This document shows, piece by piece, positions 26,210-35,354 of a stretch of 64,000 nucleotides of DNA. Position 1 is the stretch's first letter, and the number at the start of each line of letters is the position of its first letter. Position numbers and translations under genes: made by a program. Origin of the DNA: Deefgea rivuli DSM 18356 (GTDB lineage Bacteria > Pseudomonadota > Gammaproteobacteria > Burkholderiales > Chitinibacteraceae); the NCBI RefSeq assembly GCF_000620145.1, contig NZ_JHVM01000003.1, positions 186,001 through 250,000 on the forward strand. Reading direction: 5' to 3'. The notes beneath the pieces were generated by a model. It saw only the letters and a program-made list of their open reading frames with translations. It did not search any database and was not told where the DNA came from.

Positions 26210-26228
26210 ACGGCAGCCCTGCTGCCGT
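26210..26228 (+). terminator. Attenuator-like hairpin between yajC and secD
   Basis: ACGGCAG (26210-26216) and CTGCCGT (26222-26228) form a 7-bp stem with a short U-rich tail. It is more likely to lower readthrough or stabilise mRNA ends than to stop transcription fully. Confidence 0.45.
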
Positions 26229-26247
26229 GTTTGTTGGGGCCCCACGC

Positions 26248-28071
26248 ATGAATCGCTACCCTCTTTGGAAATACCTCCTCATCCTCGCTTCTGTTTTGCT
26301 GGCGTTGATTTACACCATTCCTAACTTTTATGGCGAAAGCCCAGCGCTGCAAATTTCCAGCGGCCGCGCCACCGTAAAAGTGACGCCCGATATGGTCGAG
26401 CGTGCCAATACGATTGCCAAAGCGACAGGTCTTACCCCTGTTGATAGCTTCTTTGAAAACGGCTCAGTTAAAGTGCGTTTTCAAGACACGGATAGCCAAC
26501 TCAAAGCCAAAGACGCGATTCAAGCAGCGCTGGGCGATGATTACATCGTGGCACTTAATCTAATTTCTGACACCCCCGTTTGGCTCACTAAACTGCATGC
26601 CAAACCGATGGTGCTGGGTCTAGATTTGCGTGGTGGTGTGCATTTCTTGTTTGAAGTCGACATGAAAGCCGCTATCGATAAAGCGCTAGAAAAAACAGCG
26701 GGTGATATTCGCCGCGAACTCAAAGACAAAAAAATTCGTTACGGCAAAGTCAGCCGTGAACGTGATCGCGTTGAAGTGCAATTGCGCGATGCGGAAACAC
26801 TGAAAGCGGCCAATGCGGCAATCAGCAAAATTCTAAGTAACCTTAAAGTTCAAACCGTTGCAGAAGAAGGCAATTACAAACTCATTGTGACCTTCCCTGC
26901 TGCGGCTGTCTTGCAACTGAAAAACGATGCGGTAACACAAAATATTACCACCTTGCACAATCGGATTAACGAACTTGGCGTGTCGGAACCGGTGATTCAA
27001 CAGCAAGGTGAAGGCCGTATCGTCGTGCAATTGCCAGGCGTGCAAGACACCGCCAAAGCCAAAGACATCCTGGGCCGCACAGCGACGCTTGAAGTTCGTA
27101 TGGTTGAAGATGACCAAGCCAAATTGGCCGAAGCCATCAGCGGCAATGTGCCAGCAGGCTTTGAGCTGATGAGCGAACGCCGTAATGACGGCAAAAATGT
27201 ACCGATTTTACTCAGAAAAGAAGTTGAATTAACCGGTGAAAACATCAACGACGCGCAAGCGGGCTTTGATGACAAAAATGAACCTGCAGTTCATTTAGGC
27301 CTTGATTCAACGGGCGCTGCGATTTTCAAAACCTTGACACGTGAAAACGTTGGCAAGCGCGTGGCGATGATTTTGGTTGAGAAAGGCAAAGGCGAAGTCG
27401 TGACTGCACCCGTGGTGCGTGGCGAAATCGGCGGTGGTCGAGTACAGATTTCTGGCTCGATGGGCGTAGCAGAAGCCAACGATACTGCACTGCTCCTGCG
27501 TGCTGGTTCATTGGCAGCACCAATGAATATCGTTGAAGAACGTACGATCGGCCCTTCATTAGGTAAAGAAAACATCAGCAAAGGTTTCAACTCGACAATG
27601 TATGGTTTTGTCGCGATTGCCATCTTTATGATGCTCTACTACCGCGTCTTTGGTGTAGTTTCTACCATTGCCTTAGCTGCCAACTTGGTATTCTTGCTAG
27701 CGCTACTGTCATTGCTCGGCGTTACTTTAACCTTGCCAGGGATTGCAGCGATTGCACTGACTTTGGGGATGGCGATTGACTCAAACGTGTTGATTAATGA
27801 GCGGGTGCGTGAAGAATTACGCAGTGGTGCCACGCCACAAATGGCGATTAAGAATGGTTACGAACATGCCTTTGCAACCATTCTCGACTCGAACATTACA
27901 ACCTTAATTGCCGGCCTTGCGCTGCTGATTTTCGGTTCTGGCGCGATTCGTGGTTTTGCTTGGGTGCATTGCATCGGTATTTTGACGTCAATGTATAGCG
28001 CGGTCTTTGTGTCACGCGCCATGATTAACCTGATCTACGGCAACCGTCGTGTGACCACGCTCTCCGTTTAA
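26248..28071 (+). CDS. secD: Protein translocase subunit SecD
   Basis: SecD works with SecF as a proton-driven motor that helps pull secreted proteins through SecYEG. The 607-aa product has an N-terminal membrane helix, a large periplasmic domain with LGLDLRGGVHFL (near residue 130), and five C-terminal helices containing GMAIDSNVLINERVREE, the conserved proton-relay region. The frame is open from 26227, but the conserved start MNRYPLWKY is the ATG at 26248. It follows yajC and precedes secF by 12 bp. Confidence 0.97.
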   Translation: MNRYPLWKYLLILASVLLALIYTIPNFYGESPALQISSGRATVKVTPDMVERANTIAKATGLTPVDSFFENGSVKVRFQDTDSQLKAKDAIQAALGDDYIVALNLISDTPVWLTKLHAKPMVLGLDLRGGVHFLFEVDMKAAIDKALEKTAGDIRRELKDKKIRYGKVSRERDRVEVQLRDAETLKAANAAISKILSNLKVQTVAEEGNYKLIVTFPAAAVLQLKNDAVTQNITTLHNRINELGVSEPVIQQQGEGRIVVQLPGVQDTAKAKDILGRTATLEVRMVEDDQAKLAEAISGNVPAGFELMSERRNDGKNVPILLRKEVELTGENINDAQAGFDDKNEPAVHLGLDSTGAAIFKTLTRENVGKRVAMILVEKGKGEVVTAPVVRGEIGGGRVQISGSMGVAEANDTALLLRAGSLAAPMNIVEERTIGPSLGKENISKGFNSTMYGFVAIAIFMMLYYRVFGVVSTIALAANLVFLLALLSLLGVTLTLPGIAAIALTLGMAIDSNVLINERVREELRSGATPQMAIKNGYEHAFATILDSNITTLIAGLALLIFGSGAIRGFAWVHCIGILTSMYSAVFVSRAMINLIYGNRRVTTLSV

Positions 28072-28083
28072 GGCGAAGCTAAA

Positions 28084-29022
28084 ATGATTGAATTTTTTCA
28101 TGTAAAACGTGACATCCCGTTTATGAGCTATGGCAAGCTCACGACGGCGATCTCCTTAGCGACTTTTGTGATTGCCGTGTTTTTTCTAGTGGCAAAAGGC
28201 CTTAACTTTGGTATCGAATTCACTGGCGGCACGGTCATGGAATTACGCTACCAAAAAGCGGCCGATTTAAGTCAAATCCGTCAGCAAGTCGATGGTTTAA
28301 AACTTGGCGAAACCCAAGTTCAATCGATGGGTAGCACTACGGATGTGATGCTGCGTTTGCCAAACATCAAGAACAAAAACAGCGCACAATTGTCGGCTGA
28401 AGTACTTGAAGCGCTAAAACAAACCCGCAGCGATGTTGAGCTACGTAAAGTTGAGTTTATCGGCCCTTCGGTCGGCGACGAACTGTTTAGCCATGGCTTA
28501 ACCGCACTCGCTTTAGTCTGCGTCGGGATTATTGCGTACTTGGCATTACGTTTTGAATGGCGCTTTGCGGTTTCAGCAGTGATCGCCAACTTGCATGACG
28601 TGGTGATTATTTTGGGGTTTTTCGCACTATTCCAGTGGGAGTTTAACCTCACGGTACTGGCGGGTATTTTGGCGGTGCTGGGCTATTCAGTGAATGAATC
28701 GGTGGTGGTGTTTGACCGGATTCGCGAGAATTTCCGCAAGCCGACTCTACGCGGCAAGACCGTTCCTGAAGTGATTGACAATGCAATCACGTCAACGATG
28801 AGCCGTACCATCATTACCCATGGCTCAACCGAGTTTATGGTGCTATCGATGTTGATTTTTGGTGGTGCCGCACTGCACGGTTTTGCAATGGCACTGACGA
28901 TTGGTATCGTGTTCGGTATTTACTCATCCGTATTGGTGGCATCACCGCTCTTGCTGATGTTTGGCGTCACTCGCGACAATATGATTAAGCCAGTCAAAAT
29001 CAAAGAAGAAGCAGTGGTTTAA
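28084..29022 (+). CDS. secF: Protein translocase subunit SecF
   Basis: SecF is the partner of SecD in the inner membrane. The 312-aa protein has an N-terminal helix, the periplasmic motif NFGIEFTGGTVMELRY, then five helices with LGYSVNESVVVFDRIREN and TSTMSRTIITHGSTEF, all standard. AAGGCGAAG precedes the ATG. The gene ends the yajC-secD-secF operon, with a hairpin 27 bp later. Confidence 0.97.
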   Translation: MIEFFHVKRDIPFMSYGKLTTAISLATFVIAVFFLVAKGLNFGIEFTGGTVMELRYQKAADLSQIRQQVDGLKLGETQVQSMGSTTDVMLRLPNIKNKNSAQLSAEVLEALKQTRSDVELRKVEFIGPSVGDELFSHGLTALALVCVGIIAYLALRFEWRFAVSAVIANLHDVVIILGFFALFQWEFNLTVLAGILAVLGYSVNESVVVFDRIRENFRKPTLRGKTVPEVIDNAITSTMSRTIITHGSTEFMVLSMLIFGGAALHGFAMALTIGIVFGIYSSVLVASPLLLMFGVTRDNMIKPVKIKEEAVV

Positions 29023-29048
29023 CTAACATTTAATTGTTATACAATCAG

Positions 29049-29069
29049 CGCCGACGTAGCCCGTCGGCG
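29049..29069 (+). terminator. Hairpin terminator after secF
   Basis: CGCCGACG (29049-29056) pairs perfectly with CGTCGGCG (29062-29069), followed by TTTG. Only 25 bp separate it from the next gene's start, so it may be a partial terminator. Confidence 0.6.
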
Positions 29070-29094
29070 TTTGTACAACTACCTAGAGAACATC

Positions 29095-29730
29095 ATGGAA
29101 TTTATTGATCTGTTTTTACATTTAGACGTTGTGCTCAAAGAAATGGTGACCACATATGGCATTTGGATCTATGTCATTTTATTCGCAGTTATTTTTTGCG
29201 AAACCGGCTTAGTGGTTACACCTTTTCTACCTGGTGATTCTTTATTGTTTGTCGCAGGCATGATCGCAGCGTCTGGCGCGATGAATGTGCATCTGCTTTT
29301 AGTGCTCCTACTCATTGCAGCCATTTTAGGCGACGCAGTCAATTACACGATTGGCAAATACTTTGGCCATCGGCTGTTTTCTAATAAAGATTCAAAAATA
29401 TTCCGCCCTGAATATCTCAATAAAACCCATGAATTCTTCGAGAAATACGGCGGAAAAACCATTATCATCGCGCGCTTTGTGCCTATCGTTCGCACCTTTG
29501 CCCCTTTCGTGGCAGGCATGGCAGAAATGACTTATAAGAAATTTGCATTTTATAATGTAGTCGGTGCAATTTCATGGGTAGGCTCACTGCTCTATGCTGG
29601 TTATTTATTGGGCGGCATTCCATTTATCCAAAAGAATCTCACTGCAATTATTTTAGGGATTATTTTTGTATCGATTTTGCCTGGATTAATCGAAATCGCT
29701 AAACATAAATTAACCAAGGCAAGTGCATGA
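29095..29730 (+). CDS. DedA-family (VTT) membrane protein
   Basis: DedA proteins are inner-membrane carriers linked to lipid (undecaprenyl- or phosphatidyl-) recycling and membrane-potential homeostasis. The 211-aa product shows [19 protein letters not shown] near the N-terminus and [31 protein letters not shown] in the middle, with several hydrophobic segments. The ATG at 29095, preceded by AGAGAA, is chosen over an in-frame TTG at 29071. The stop overlaps the bioC start by 4 bases, an unusual pairing with biotin genes that implies cotranscription. Confidence 0.88.
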   Translation: MEFIDLFLHLDVVLKEMVTTYGIWIYVILFAVIFCETGLVVTPFLPGDSLLFVAGMIAASGAMNVHLLLVLLLIAAILGDAVNYTIGKYFGHRLFSNKDSKIFRPEYLNKTHEFFEKYGGKTIIIARFVPIVRTFAPFVAGMAEMTYKKFAFYNVVGAISWVGSLLYAGYLLGGIPFIQKNLTAIILGIIFVSILPGLIEIAKHKLTKASA

Positions 29731-30617
29731 CAGAATCGTTTTACACTGAGAAACAAGCGATTCGCAGCGCTTTTGATAAAGCAGCGCACAGCTATGATGC
29801 AGCCGCCGTTCTGCAGCGTGAAGTCGCAGATCGATTGTTTGAACGCCTAGAACTCATCAATATCCAGCCTCAAGTCGTACTCGATGCCGGTAGCGGTACG
29901 GGTTATGCCGCACCACGCCTGCGCGAGCGCTATCGCGATGCACGGCATATTGAGCTGGATTTAGCGCTCAATATGCTCAAATCCTCGCAAGCTAAAACCA
30001 GTGGCGTTAAAAAATGGCTTTCGATGTTTGATAACAACAAGCCATTTGCCATTTGCGCTGATATCGAACAAATTCCACTTGCAGATGAATCTGTCGATGT
30101 CATTTGGTCCAGTTTGACGATTCAATGGTGCAATACGCCAGATGCCGTATTTAAAGAGTTTTTCCGCGTATTAAAACCGGGTGGCCTAGTCCTTTTTTCA
30201 ACACTAGGCCCCGATACACTCAAAGAGCTGCGCGCCGCTTTTTCAGGTATTGACGGGAATGAACACGTGAATCAATTTATCGACATGCACGACCTTGGCG
30301 ACGCCTTAGTCAAACACGGGCTAACAACGCCCGTGATGGACATGGAATACCTCACCATGACCTATCCGAATGTCAAAGCAGTGATGAATGATCTCAAACA
30401 TATTGGCGCGAGCAATAAAATGAATGGGCGACGCAATGGCTTGCTGGGCAAAGCGGCGTGGCGACAAATCCAAACACAGTACGAAGCATTTCGCCGCAAC
30501 GACGTACTGCCCTGTACTTACGAAGTGGTTTACGGTCACGCATGGAAACCCGTAGCCAAGAACAATAAATTAGCAAATGGCAGTCAGGTCATCGACTTTC
30601 GTCCACGGACACGCTAA
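29727..30617 (+). CDS. bioC: Malonyl-[acyl-carrier-protein] O-methyltransferase BioC
   Basis: BioC methylates malonyl-ACP so that fatty-acid enzymes can build the pimelate part of biotin. The 296-aa SAM methyltransferase has [22 protein letters not shown] at the start, [10 protein letters not shown] (SAM loop), [25 protein letters not shown] and [28 protein letters not shown], all characteristic. It overlaps the dedA stop and is followed by bioD after 2 bp. The role is confident from sequence and neighbour. Confidence 0.95.
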   Translation: MTESFYTEKQAIRSAFDKAAHSYDAAAVLQREVADRLFERLELINIQPQVVLDAGSGTGYAAPRLRERYRDARHIELDLALNMLKSSQAKTSGVKKWLSMFDNNKPFAICADIEQIPLADESVDVIWSSLTIQWCNTPDAVFKEFFRVLKPGGLVLFSTLGPDTLKELRAAFSGIDGNEHVNQFIDMHDLGDALVKHGLTTPVMDMEYLTMTYPNVKAVMNDLKHIGASNKMNGRRNGLLGKAAWRQIQTQYEAFRRNDVLPCTYEVVYGHAWKPVAKNNKLANGSQVIDFRPRTR

Positions 30618-30619
30618 CA

Positions 30620-31315
30620 ATGGCACAGCTATTTTTCATCACAGGCACAGATACCGACGTTGGAAAAACAGTCGCCAGCGCGCAACTTATCCGTGGCTTT
30701 TGCAACGCAGGCTACAAAACAGTGGGTATGAAGCCAGCAGCCTCAGGATGCGAGCGCTCTGGCGATATACTCATCAATATGGACGTAGAAGCACATCGTT
30801 CCGCTAGTAATATTGATGCACCACTCGCACTGATTAATCCCTATCGCTTTGAACCTGCCATCTCGCCACATCTCGCAGCAAAAGACGCTGGCGTCACGAT
30901 TGATTTAACGCATTTAATTAATTGTGCTGAGCAATTAAGCCGAATGGCCGACATTGTTATTATTGAAGGTGCGGGGGGCTGGTATGCCCCACTCTCCGAA
31001 GATCTGGCGATTGCAGATTTAGCCAGCGCACTGAATGCCCCCGTCATTGTGGTAGTAGGAATGCGGCTGGGCTGCTTAAATCATGCGCTACTGACAATTG
31101 AAGCCATTCAGCTGCGTGGTCTTGTGGTGGCCGGTTGGATCGCCAATTTAATTGATCCCGACTTTAATCGCTACGCAGAAAATTTAGCTTACCTAAAACA
31201 GCGAATTACTGCGCCCTTACTCGCCGAATTCACTTATGATAACGAAGCACTCACTGCGGCAATCAATCCTGAAGCGATTGCACGATTGTGTCCGGCTTTA
31301 AGCGCTTGCGACTGA
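30620..31315 (+). CDS. bioD: ATP-dependent dethiobiotin synthetase BioD
   Basis: BioD closes the ureido ring of dethiobiotin using CO2 and ATP, the step before BioB. The 231-aa protein begins with the P-loop FFITGTDTDVGKTVAS, has the KPAASGCE segment, VIIEGAGGWYAPL and VVVGMRLGCLNHALLT. Length is normal. It is translationally close to bioC. No bioA, bioB or bioF is in the window. Confidence 0.96.
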   Translation: MAQLFFITGTDTDVGKTVASAQLIRGFCNAGYKTVGMKPAASGCERSGDILINMDVEAHRSASNIDAPLALINPYRFEPAISPHLAAKDAGVTIDLTHLINCAEQLSRMADIVIIEGAGGWYAPLSEDLAIADLASALNAPVIVVVGMRLGCLNHALLTIEAIQLRGLVVAGWIANLIDPDFNRYAENLAYLKQRITAPLLAEFTYDNEALTAAINPEAIARLCPALSACD

Positions 31316-31344
31316 TAAAACTCTCACACTAGAAATTCAATTTA

Positions 31345-31911
31345 ATGAAAAAAATAGCTTTTATTCTTTGCTCAATTCTATTCCTGGTAGCATGCAGTCG
31401 CCCCGCGTTTCAGGGCGCGGATATTACGGGCGGACCAATTGGCGGTAGCTTTACTTTAAGCGATCATCACGGGAAATTACGTAATAGCGAAGAATTCAAA
31501 GGCAAAGTCGTGGTGCTATTTTTTGGCTTTACGCAATGCCCCGATGTTTGCCCAAGCACTCTATCCGAATTGAAAGCCAGCATGAGCGCATTAGGTGAAC
31601 AGGCCAAAGATGTGCAAGTTTTATTTGTTTCTCTCGACCCAGAACGCGATACCAACCAAATCCTCGCCGAATACGTTCCTGCATTTCACCCGGATTTTCT
31701 TGGATTAACAGGTAAGCCAGCGCAGCTAGAACAAATTACCAAAAAATTTCGCATTATTTCTCAAAAGCAGCCACAAGGTGATAGCTATAGTATTGACCAT
31801 ACAGCGGGCAGTTATTTAATTGATAAACAAGGCAATACCCGAGTTATGATTAATTACGGTGCTGGCGCTGCTGCATTTACGCACGACATTCAACAATTAC
31901 TCGCCGAATAA
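31345..31911 (+). CDS. SCO1/SenC-family copper-binding lipoprotein
   Basis: SCO proteins deliver copper to the CuA site of cytochrome oxidase or act as thiol-disulphide reductants outside the inner membrane. The 188-aa protein has a lipoprotein signal ending LVAC (Cys near residue 17) and a thioredoxin-like fold. The metal ligands CPDVC (near residue 70) and the later His in SIDHTAGSYLID are intact. It follows bioD by 29 bp and precedes a PilZ protein; no oxidase genes are nearby. Confidence 0.9.
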   Translation: MKKIAFILCSILFLVACSRPAFQGADITGGPIGGSFTLSDHHGKLRNSEEFKGKVVVLFFGFTQCPDVCPSTLSELKASMSALGEQAKDVQVLFVSLDPERDTNQILAEYVPAFHPDFLGLTGKPAQLEQITKKFRIISQKQPQGDSYSIDHTAGSYLIDKQGNTRVMINYGAGAAAFTHDIQQLLAE

Positions 31912-31933
31912 AAATACTTGTACAGGATGCAAG

Positions 31934-32695
31934 ATGTCAGAAGAAGTTAATGGCGGCGTTGCGCCAATCAATGAACAAGAAGATATTGCGCCCTATCGCA
32001 TTACTGCAATTATGGAAATTGCTTTTGTTTTGCGCAGCTTAGCGCAAAACAATACCAATCTGGCAATTTACTTTAATGCTGGGCGCGACATGATGTTATC
32101 GCGGGTACTCAATGTCGATAGCAAAGCACAACAGTTTATTATTGATGTGGGTGGTCATGAGCCAAGCAATGCCGCGATTGCCCAAGCAGAACGCATTTTA
32201 TTTGTAACCACGCTAGATGGCGTTAAAGTGCAATTCTCGGTGGTCAGCGTAAAATTAGGGCAATTTGAAGGAAAACCTGCTTTTATTGTGGGATTTCCAA
32301 AAGATTTAATTAAACTACAGCGCCGCGAGTTTTTTCGCCTACTCACCCCAATTACCAATCCATTAAGCTGTGATTTAACACTACCTAACGGCGTGAAAAC
32401 CCAACTTGAATTACATGACATTTCACTCGGTGGTGCCGGAATATGGCTAAAAGACGAACAGCATACGCAAATGCAAGCGGGTATTATTATTCAGCATGCG
32501 TATTTTGATTTCGCTGCGGCGGGTACTGCAAAGTTAGATATTGAAATTCGCTCGACGCATCCCATTACGATGGCTCACGGCAAAGTGCGCTGGTTAGTTG
32601 GCGTGCGTTTTATCGATTTGCCACGTGGAATAGAAGCAAGTTTACAGCGGCTTTTGGCACACTTAGAAAGAGAACGAAAAACACTTATCGGCTGA
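31934..32695 (+). CDS. YcgR-type flagellar brake protein with PilZ domain
   Basis: YcgR proteins bind cyclic di-GMP and slow the flagellar motor. The 253-aa protein has an N-terminal YcgR domain (about residues 20-120) and a C-terminal PilZ domain with the c-di-GMP motifs QRREFFRLLTP (RxxxR, near residue 137) and DISLGGAG ([DN]xSxxG). The frame is open from 31859 across the SCO stop, but AGGA at 31924-31927 and homology support the ATG at 31934. No flagellar genes are adjacent; the call rests on architecture. Confidence 0.87.
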   Translation: MSEEVNGGVAPINEQEDIAPYRITAIMEIAFVLRSLAQNNTNLAIYFNAGRDMMLSRVLNVDSKAQQFIIDVGGHEPSNAAIAQAERILFVTTLDGVKVQFSVVSVKLGQFEGKPAFIVGFPKDLIKLQRREFFRLLTPITNPLSCDLTLPNGVKTQLELHDISLGGAGIWLKDEQHTQMQAGIIIQHAYFDFAAAGTAKLDIEIRSTHPITMAHGKVRWLVGVRFIDLPRGIEASLQRLLAHLERERKTLIG

Positions 32696-32780
32696 TCGTC
32701 ACGTTCAGACGAGATTTAACAATACATTTTTTGCAATAATTAGCTAAACTCGGCCGACCTTCGATGCGGAAAATATAACC

Positions 32781-34661
32781 ATGCACAAGCCCAATCAATT
32801 TGACCTCTTTGGCCAAAGACGCTTTTTGCCTTTGTTTTTAACGCAATTTGCAGGTGCATTTAATGATAATTTATTCAAAAATGCTTTTTTAGTTTTAATT
32901 GCGTTTCATGGTTTATCAACTGCGGGGCTTGATGCTGCAACTTTAGTGAATATTGCCGCCGGCGTTTTCATTCTGCCATTCTTCTTATTCTCTACTTTAG
33001 CAGGACAACTTGCCGAAAAATATGATAAAGCTAAATTGGCGCAATGGATTAAGCTGCTAGAAATCGCCATTATGTTGGTCGCTGGCGCAGGATTTATTTG
33101 GCATAATGCTGCGCTCTTAATGAGCTGCCTGTTTATGATGGGGATTCACTCTGCTTTATTTGGCCCACTTAAATATTCTGTTTTGCCACAGTACCTAAAA
33201 GACAAGGAAATTCTCGGCGGTAATGGCCTCATTGAAATGGGCACTTTTATTGCCATTTTATTAGGCCAAATTGCGGGCACTTTAATTATCCAGCATCAAC
33301 CGCACGGCGAAACACTGGTTATTTGGGCGTGCGTCGGCGTAGCAATCATTGGTTATTTCTTTAGCCGTGCGATGCCTTCTGCTCCACCAACTGCACCAAA
33401 CATAAAAATCGGCTGGAATATCTTTACTGAAACCACCAAAATTTTATCGCAAACCAAGAAAAACAAAACCGTTTTCAATAGTCTGCTTGGCATTTCATGG
33501 TTTTGGTTTTTTGGCTCGATCTACCTCACTCAATTCCCTAATTTTGCCAAAGAAGCACTGCATGGTGATGCCTCGGTATATACATTGCTGATGACTTTGT
33601 TTTCTTTAGGTGTCGGCATGGGTTCTATGCTGTGTGAAAAGCTTTCAGATGCCAAAGTTGAATTGGGATTAGTACCATTTGGTTCAATTGGACTATCTGT
33701 GTTTGCGATTGACTTATTCTTTGCGACGCAAAATTTAGTTCCCGCGGCGCATACAGCGCAAAGTTTCTTGGCTGAATTCGCGCATTGGCGTGTAATTATT
33801 GATCTATTTTTAATTGGCGTATTTGGTGGTATTTTCATTGTGCCGCTATATGCACTGATTCAAACTCGTACTGAACGTGAATTTACCTCACGCGCAATTG
33901 CCGCAAATAATATTCTTAATTCTTTATTTATGGTGATTGCGGCCGGGATGAGTATTTTATTGCTTAATGCAGGCGTTACGGTACAGCAATTGCTACTCAT
34001 TGCAGGCATATTGAATATCTTTGTTGCAATTTATATTTACAGTTTAATTCCTGAATTTTTGATGCGCTTTTTAGTGTGGATCTTGACGCACACTTTATAT
34101 CGAATCAAAAAGACGGGTCTTGAAAACATCCCAGAACATGGTGCAGCTGTTTTGACCTGCAATCATGTGAGTTTTATGGATGCATTGGTTTTAGCGGGTG
34201 CGATTCGCCGCCCTGTTCGCTTTGTGATGGATCATCGCATTTATAACCTACCTGTCATGAATTTTATTTGCCGAACTGCAAATGCCATTCCGATTGCACC
34301 GAGCAAAGAAAATCCAGAAATGAAAGATGCTGCATTTGCCGCTGTTGCACAAGCATTGTCTGATGGTGAAATCGTCGCTATTTTTCCCGAAGGGCGAATT
34401 ACCCACAATGGCGAAATCAATCGCTTTATGCCGGGCATTGAGCAAATCATTAAAACGACGCCCGTACCCGTCATTCCAATGGCGCTACAAGGTTTATGGG
34501 GCAGTTTCTTTAGCCGAAAAGATGGCGCAGCAATGATGAAAATGCCACGCGGCATTTTCTCGAAGATCGGGCTTGTTGTTGGAGAGGCTATTCCACCGCA
34601 GGACGTAACTCGGCAGAAATTAGAGGATGAAATTCACCGACTTCGTGGTGATTGGCAATAA
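32781..34661 (+). CDS. MFS transporter-PlsC acyltransferase fusion (LplT-Aas-like)
   Basis: This 626-aa inner-membrane protein likely flips lysophospholipid inward and re-acylates it. Residues about 1-420 are a 12-helix MFS domain beginning FLTQFAGAFNDNLFKNAF, the LplT signature. Residues about 430-626 are a PlsC acyltransferase with NHVSFMD (HX4D), FPEGRITHNGE and VIPMALQGLWGS. The AMP-binding acyl-ACP synthetase domain found at the C-terminus of E. coli Aas is absent, so acyl donor use may differ. A terminator follows. Confidence 0.88.
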   Translation: MHKPNQFDLFGQRRFLPLFLTQFAGAFNDNLFKNAFLVLIAFHGLSTAGLDAATLVNIAAGVFILPFFLFSTLAGQLAEKYDKAKLAQWIKLLEIAIMLVAGAGFIWHNAALLMSCLFMMGIHSALFGPLKYSVLPQYLKDKEILGGNGLIEMGTFIAILLGQIAGTLIIQHQPHGETLVIWACVGVAIIGYFFSRAMPSAPPTAPNIKIGWNIFTETTKILSQTKKNKTVFNSLLGISWFWFFGSIYLTQFPNFAKEALHGDASVYTLLMTLFSLGVGMGSMLCEKLSDAKVELGLVPFGSIGLSVFAIDLFFATQNLVPAAHTAQSFLAEFAHWRVIIDLFLIGVFGGIFIVPLYALIQTRTEREFTSRAIAANNILNSLFMVIAAGMSILLLNAGVTVQQLLLIAGILNIFVAIYIYSLIPEFLMRFLVWILTHTLYRIKKTGLENIPEHGAAVLTCNHVSFMDALVLAGAIRRPVRFVMDHRIYNLPVMNFICRTANAIPIAPSKENPEMKDAAFAAVAQALSDGEIVAIFPEGRITHNGEINRFMPGIEQIIKTTPVPVIPMALQGLWGSFFSRKDGAAMMKMPRGIFSKIGLVVGEAIPPQDVTRQKLEDEIHRLRGDWQ

Positions 34662-34668
34662 ATAACAC

Positions 34669-34694
34669 AGGCGACTCATTGAGTCGCCTTTTTA
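34669..34694 (+). terminator. Terminator after the MFS-acyltransferase gene
   Basis: A 9-bp stem AGGCGACTC / GAGTCGCCT with an ATT loop is followed by TTTTTATT, 8 bp after the stop codon. Confidence 0.92.
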
Positions 34695-34706
34695 TTAAGT
34701 ACTCGT

Positions 34707-34802
34707 GCAAAAGTTTTCCAGCAAGGCGTAGCACCCGCGGCAGTATGTTTATTACGGCAAGCAGCTACAACGATGCTGGAGAAAACTGTTGCTTTACTAC
34801 TT
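34707..34802. repeat. AAAAGTTTT-type intergenic hairpin, copy C2
   Basis: GCAAAAGTTTTCCAGCA (34707-34723) pairs with TGCTGGAGAAAACTGTTGC (34784-34802) with one mismatch and a 2-nt bulge. The interior has GCAAGGCGTAGC and CTACAACG, as in copy C3 at 55703. Confidence 0.6.
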
Positions 34803-34805
34803 ATA

Positions 34806-35294
34806 TTATTTTGCAATTAACTTTAAGTGCATCTGATTATCTTGGGTACGAATATCAAATTTTTGGATAATATTCATCCCCATCAAAACTTCATTGCCCA
34901 AATTGGGAACCACACCCACGCTGACATTTTTAAATTCAAATGGGCCAAAACTTAAACTACCCAGTTTAGATTGATAGCCCTCAACATCGCCATTCGCAGT
35001 CTGGGCGGTAAACGGCTCACCGCGCGGCAAATCAAGGCGCTCGGCCAGCGCGCTACTAATTGTCATTGCACTGGCACCAGTATCCAGCAATAAAATAACC
35101 GGCTCGCCGTTGATACTGCCATTAACTCGAAAATGCCCATCTCGCGCCCGTGGCAACGTAATTTCACTACCCTGCCCTGAGCTTGAGATCATCATTTTGG
35201 GCTGATATTGCTGCGCGATAAATTGCGTAAACGTCCAATAAATCAGCAACAGCACAGCAGCCCAGAGTAAAACAATTGACCATGTTGAGCGCAT
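34806..35294 (-). CDS. Membrane-anchored retropepsin-like aspartic protease
   Basis: The 162-aa protein has one N-terminal membrane helix (about residues 5-25) and a periplasmic single-domain aspartyl protease of the TIGR02281/clan AA type. The catalytic motif is LLLDTGASAMTIS (near residue 65) and the second conserved turn is VLMGMNIIQKFD. Such proteins probably act as dimers; substrates are unknown. The frame extends to 35342, but those codons lie in a hairpin repeat, so the ATG at 35292-35294 is used. It follows the ABC-F gene on the same strand. Confidence 0.85.
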   Translation of the reverse strand: MRSTWSIVLLWAAVLLLIYWTFTQFIAQQYQPKMMISSSGQGSEITLPRARDGHFRVNGSINGEPVILLLDTGASAMTISSALAERLDLPRGEPFTAQTANGDVEGYQSKLGSLSFGPFEFKNVSVGVVPNLGNEVLMGMNIIQKFDIRTQDNQMHLKLIAK

Positions 35295-35304
35295 AAAATC
35301 CTTG

Positions 35305-35351
35305 TGTATTGCCTTGTAGCGCTTAAAATACAAAGCCAACAAGGCAATACA
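35305..35351. repeat. GGTATTGCC hairpin repeat, copy R3 (B family)
   Basis: TGTATTGCCTTGT (35305-35317) and ACAAGGCAATACA (35339-35351) are perfect 13-bp arms around a 21-nt loop, between the ABC-F and protease genes. Confidence 0.8.
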
Positions 35352-35354
35352 TCA

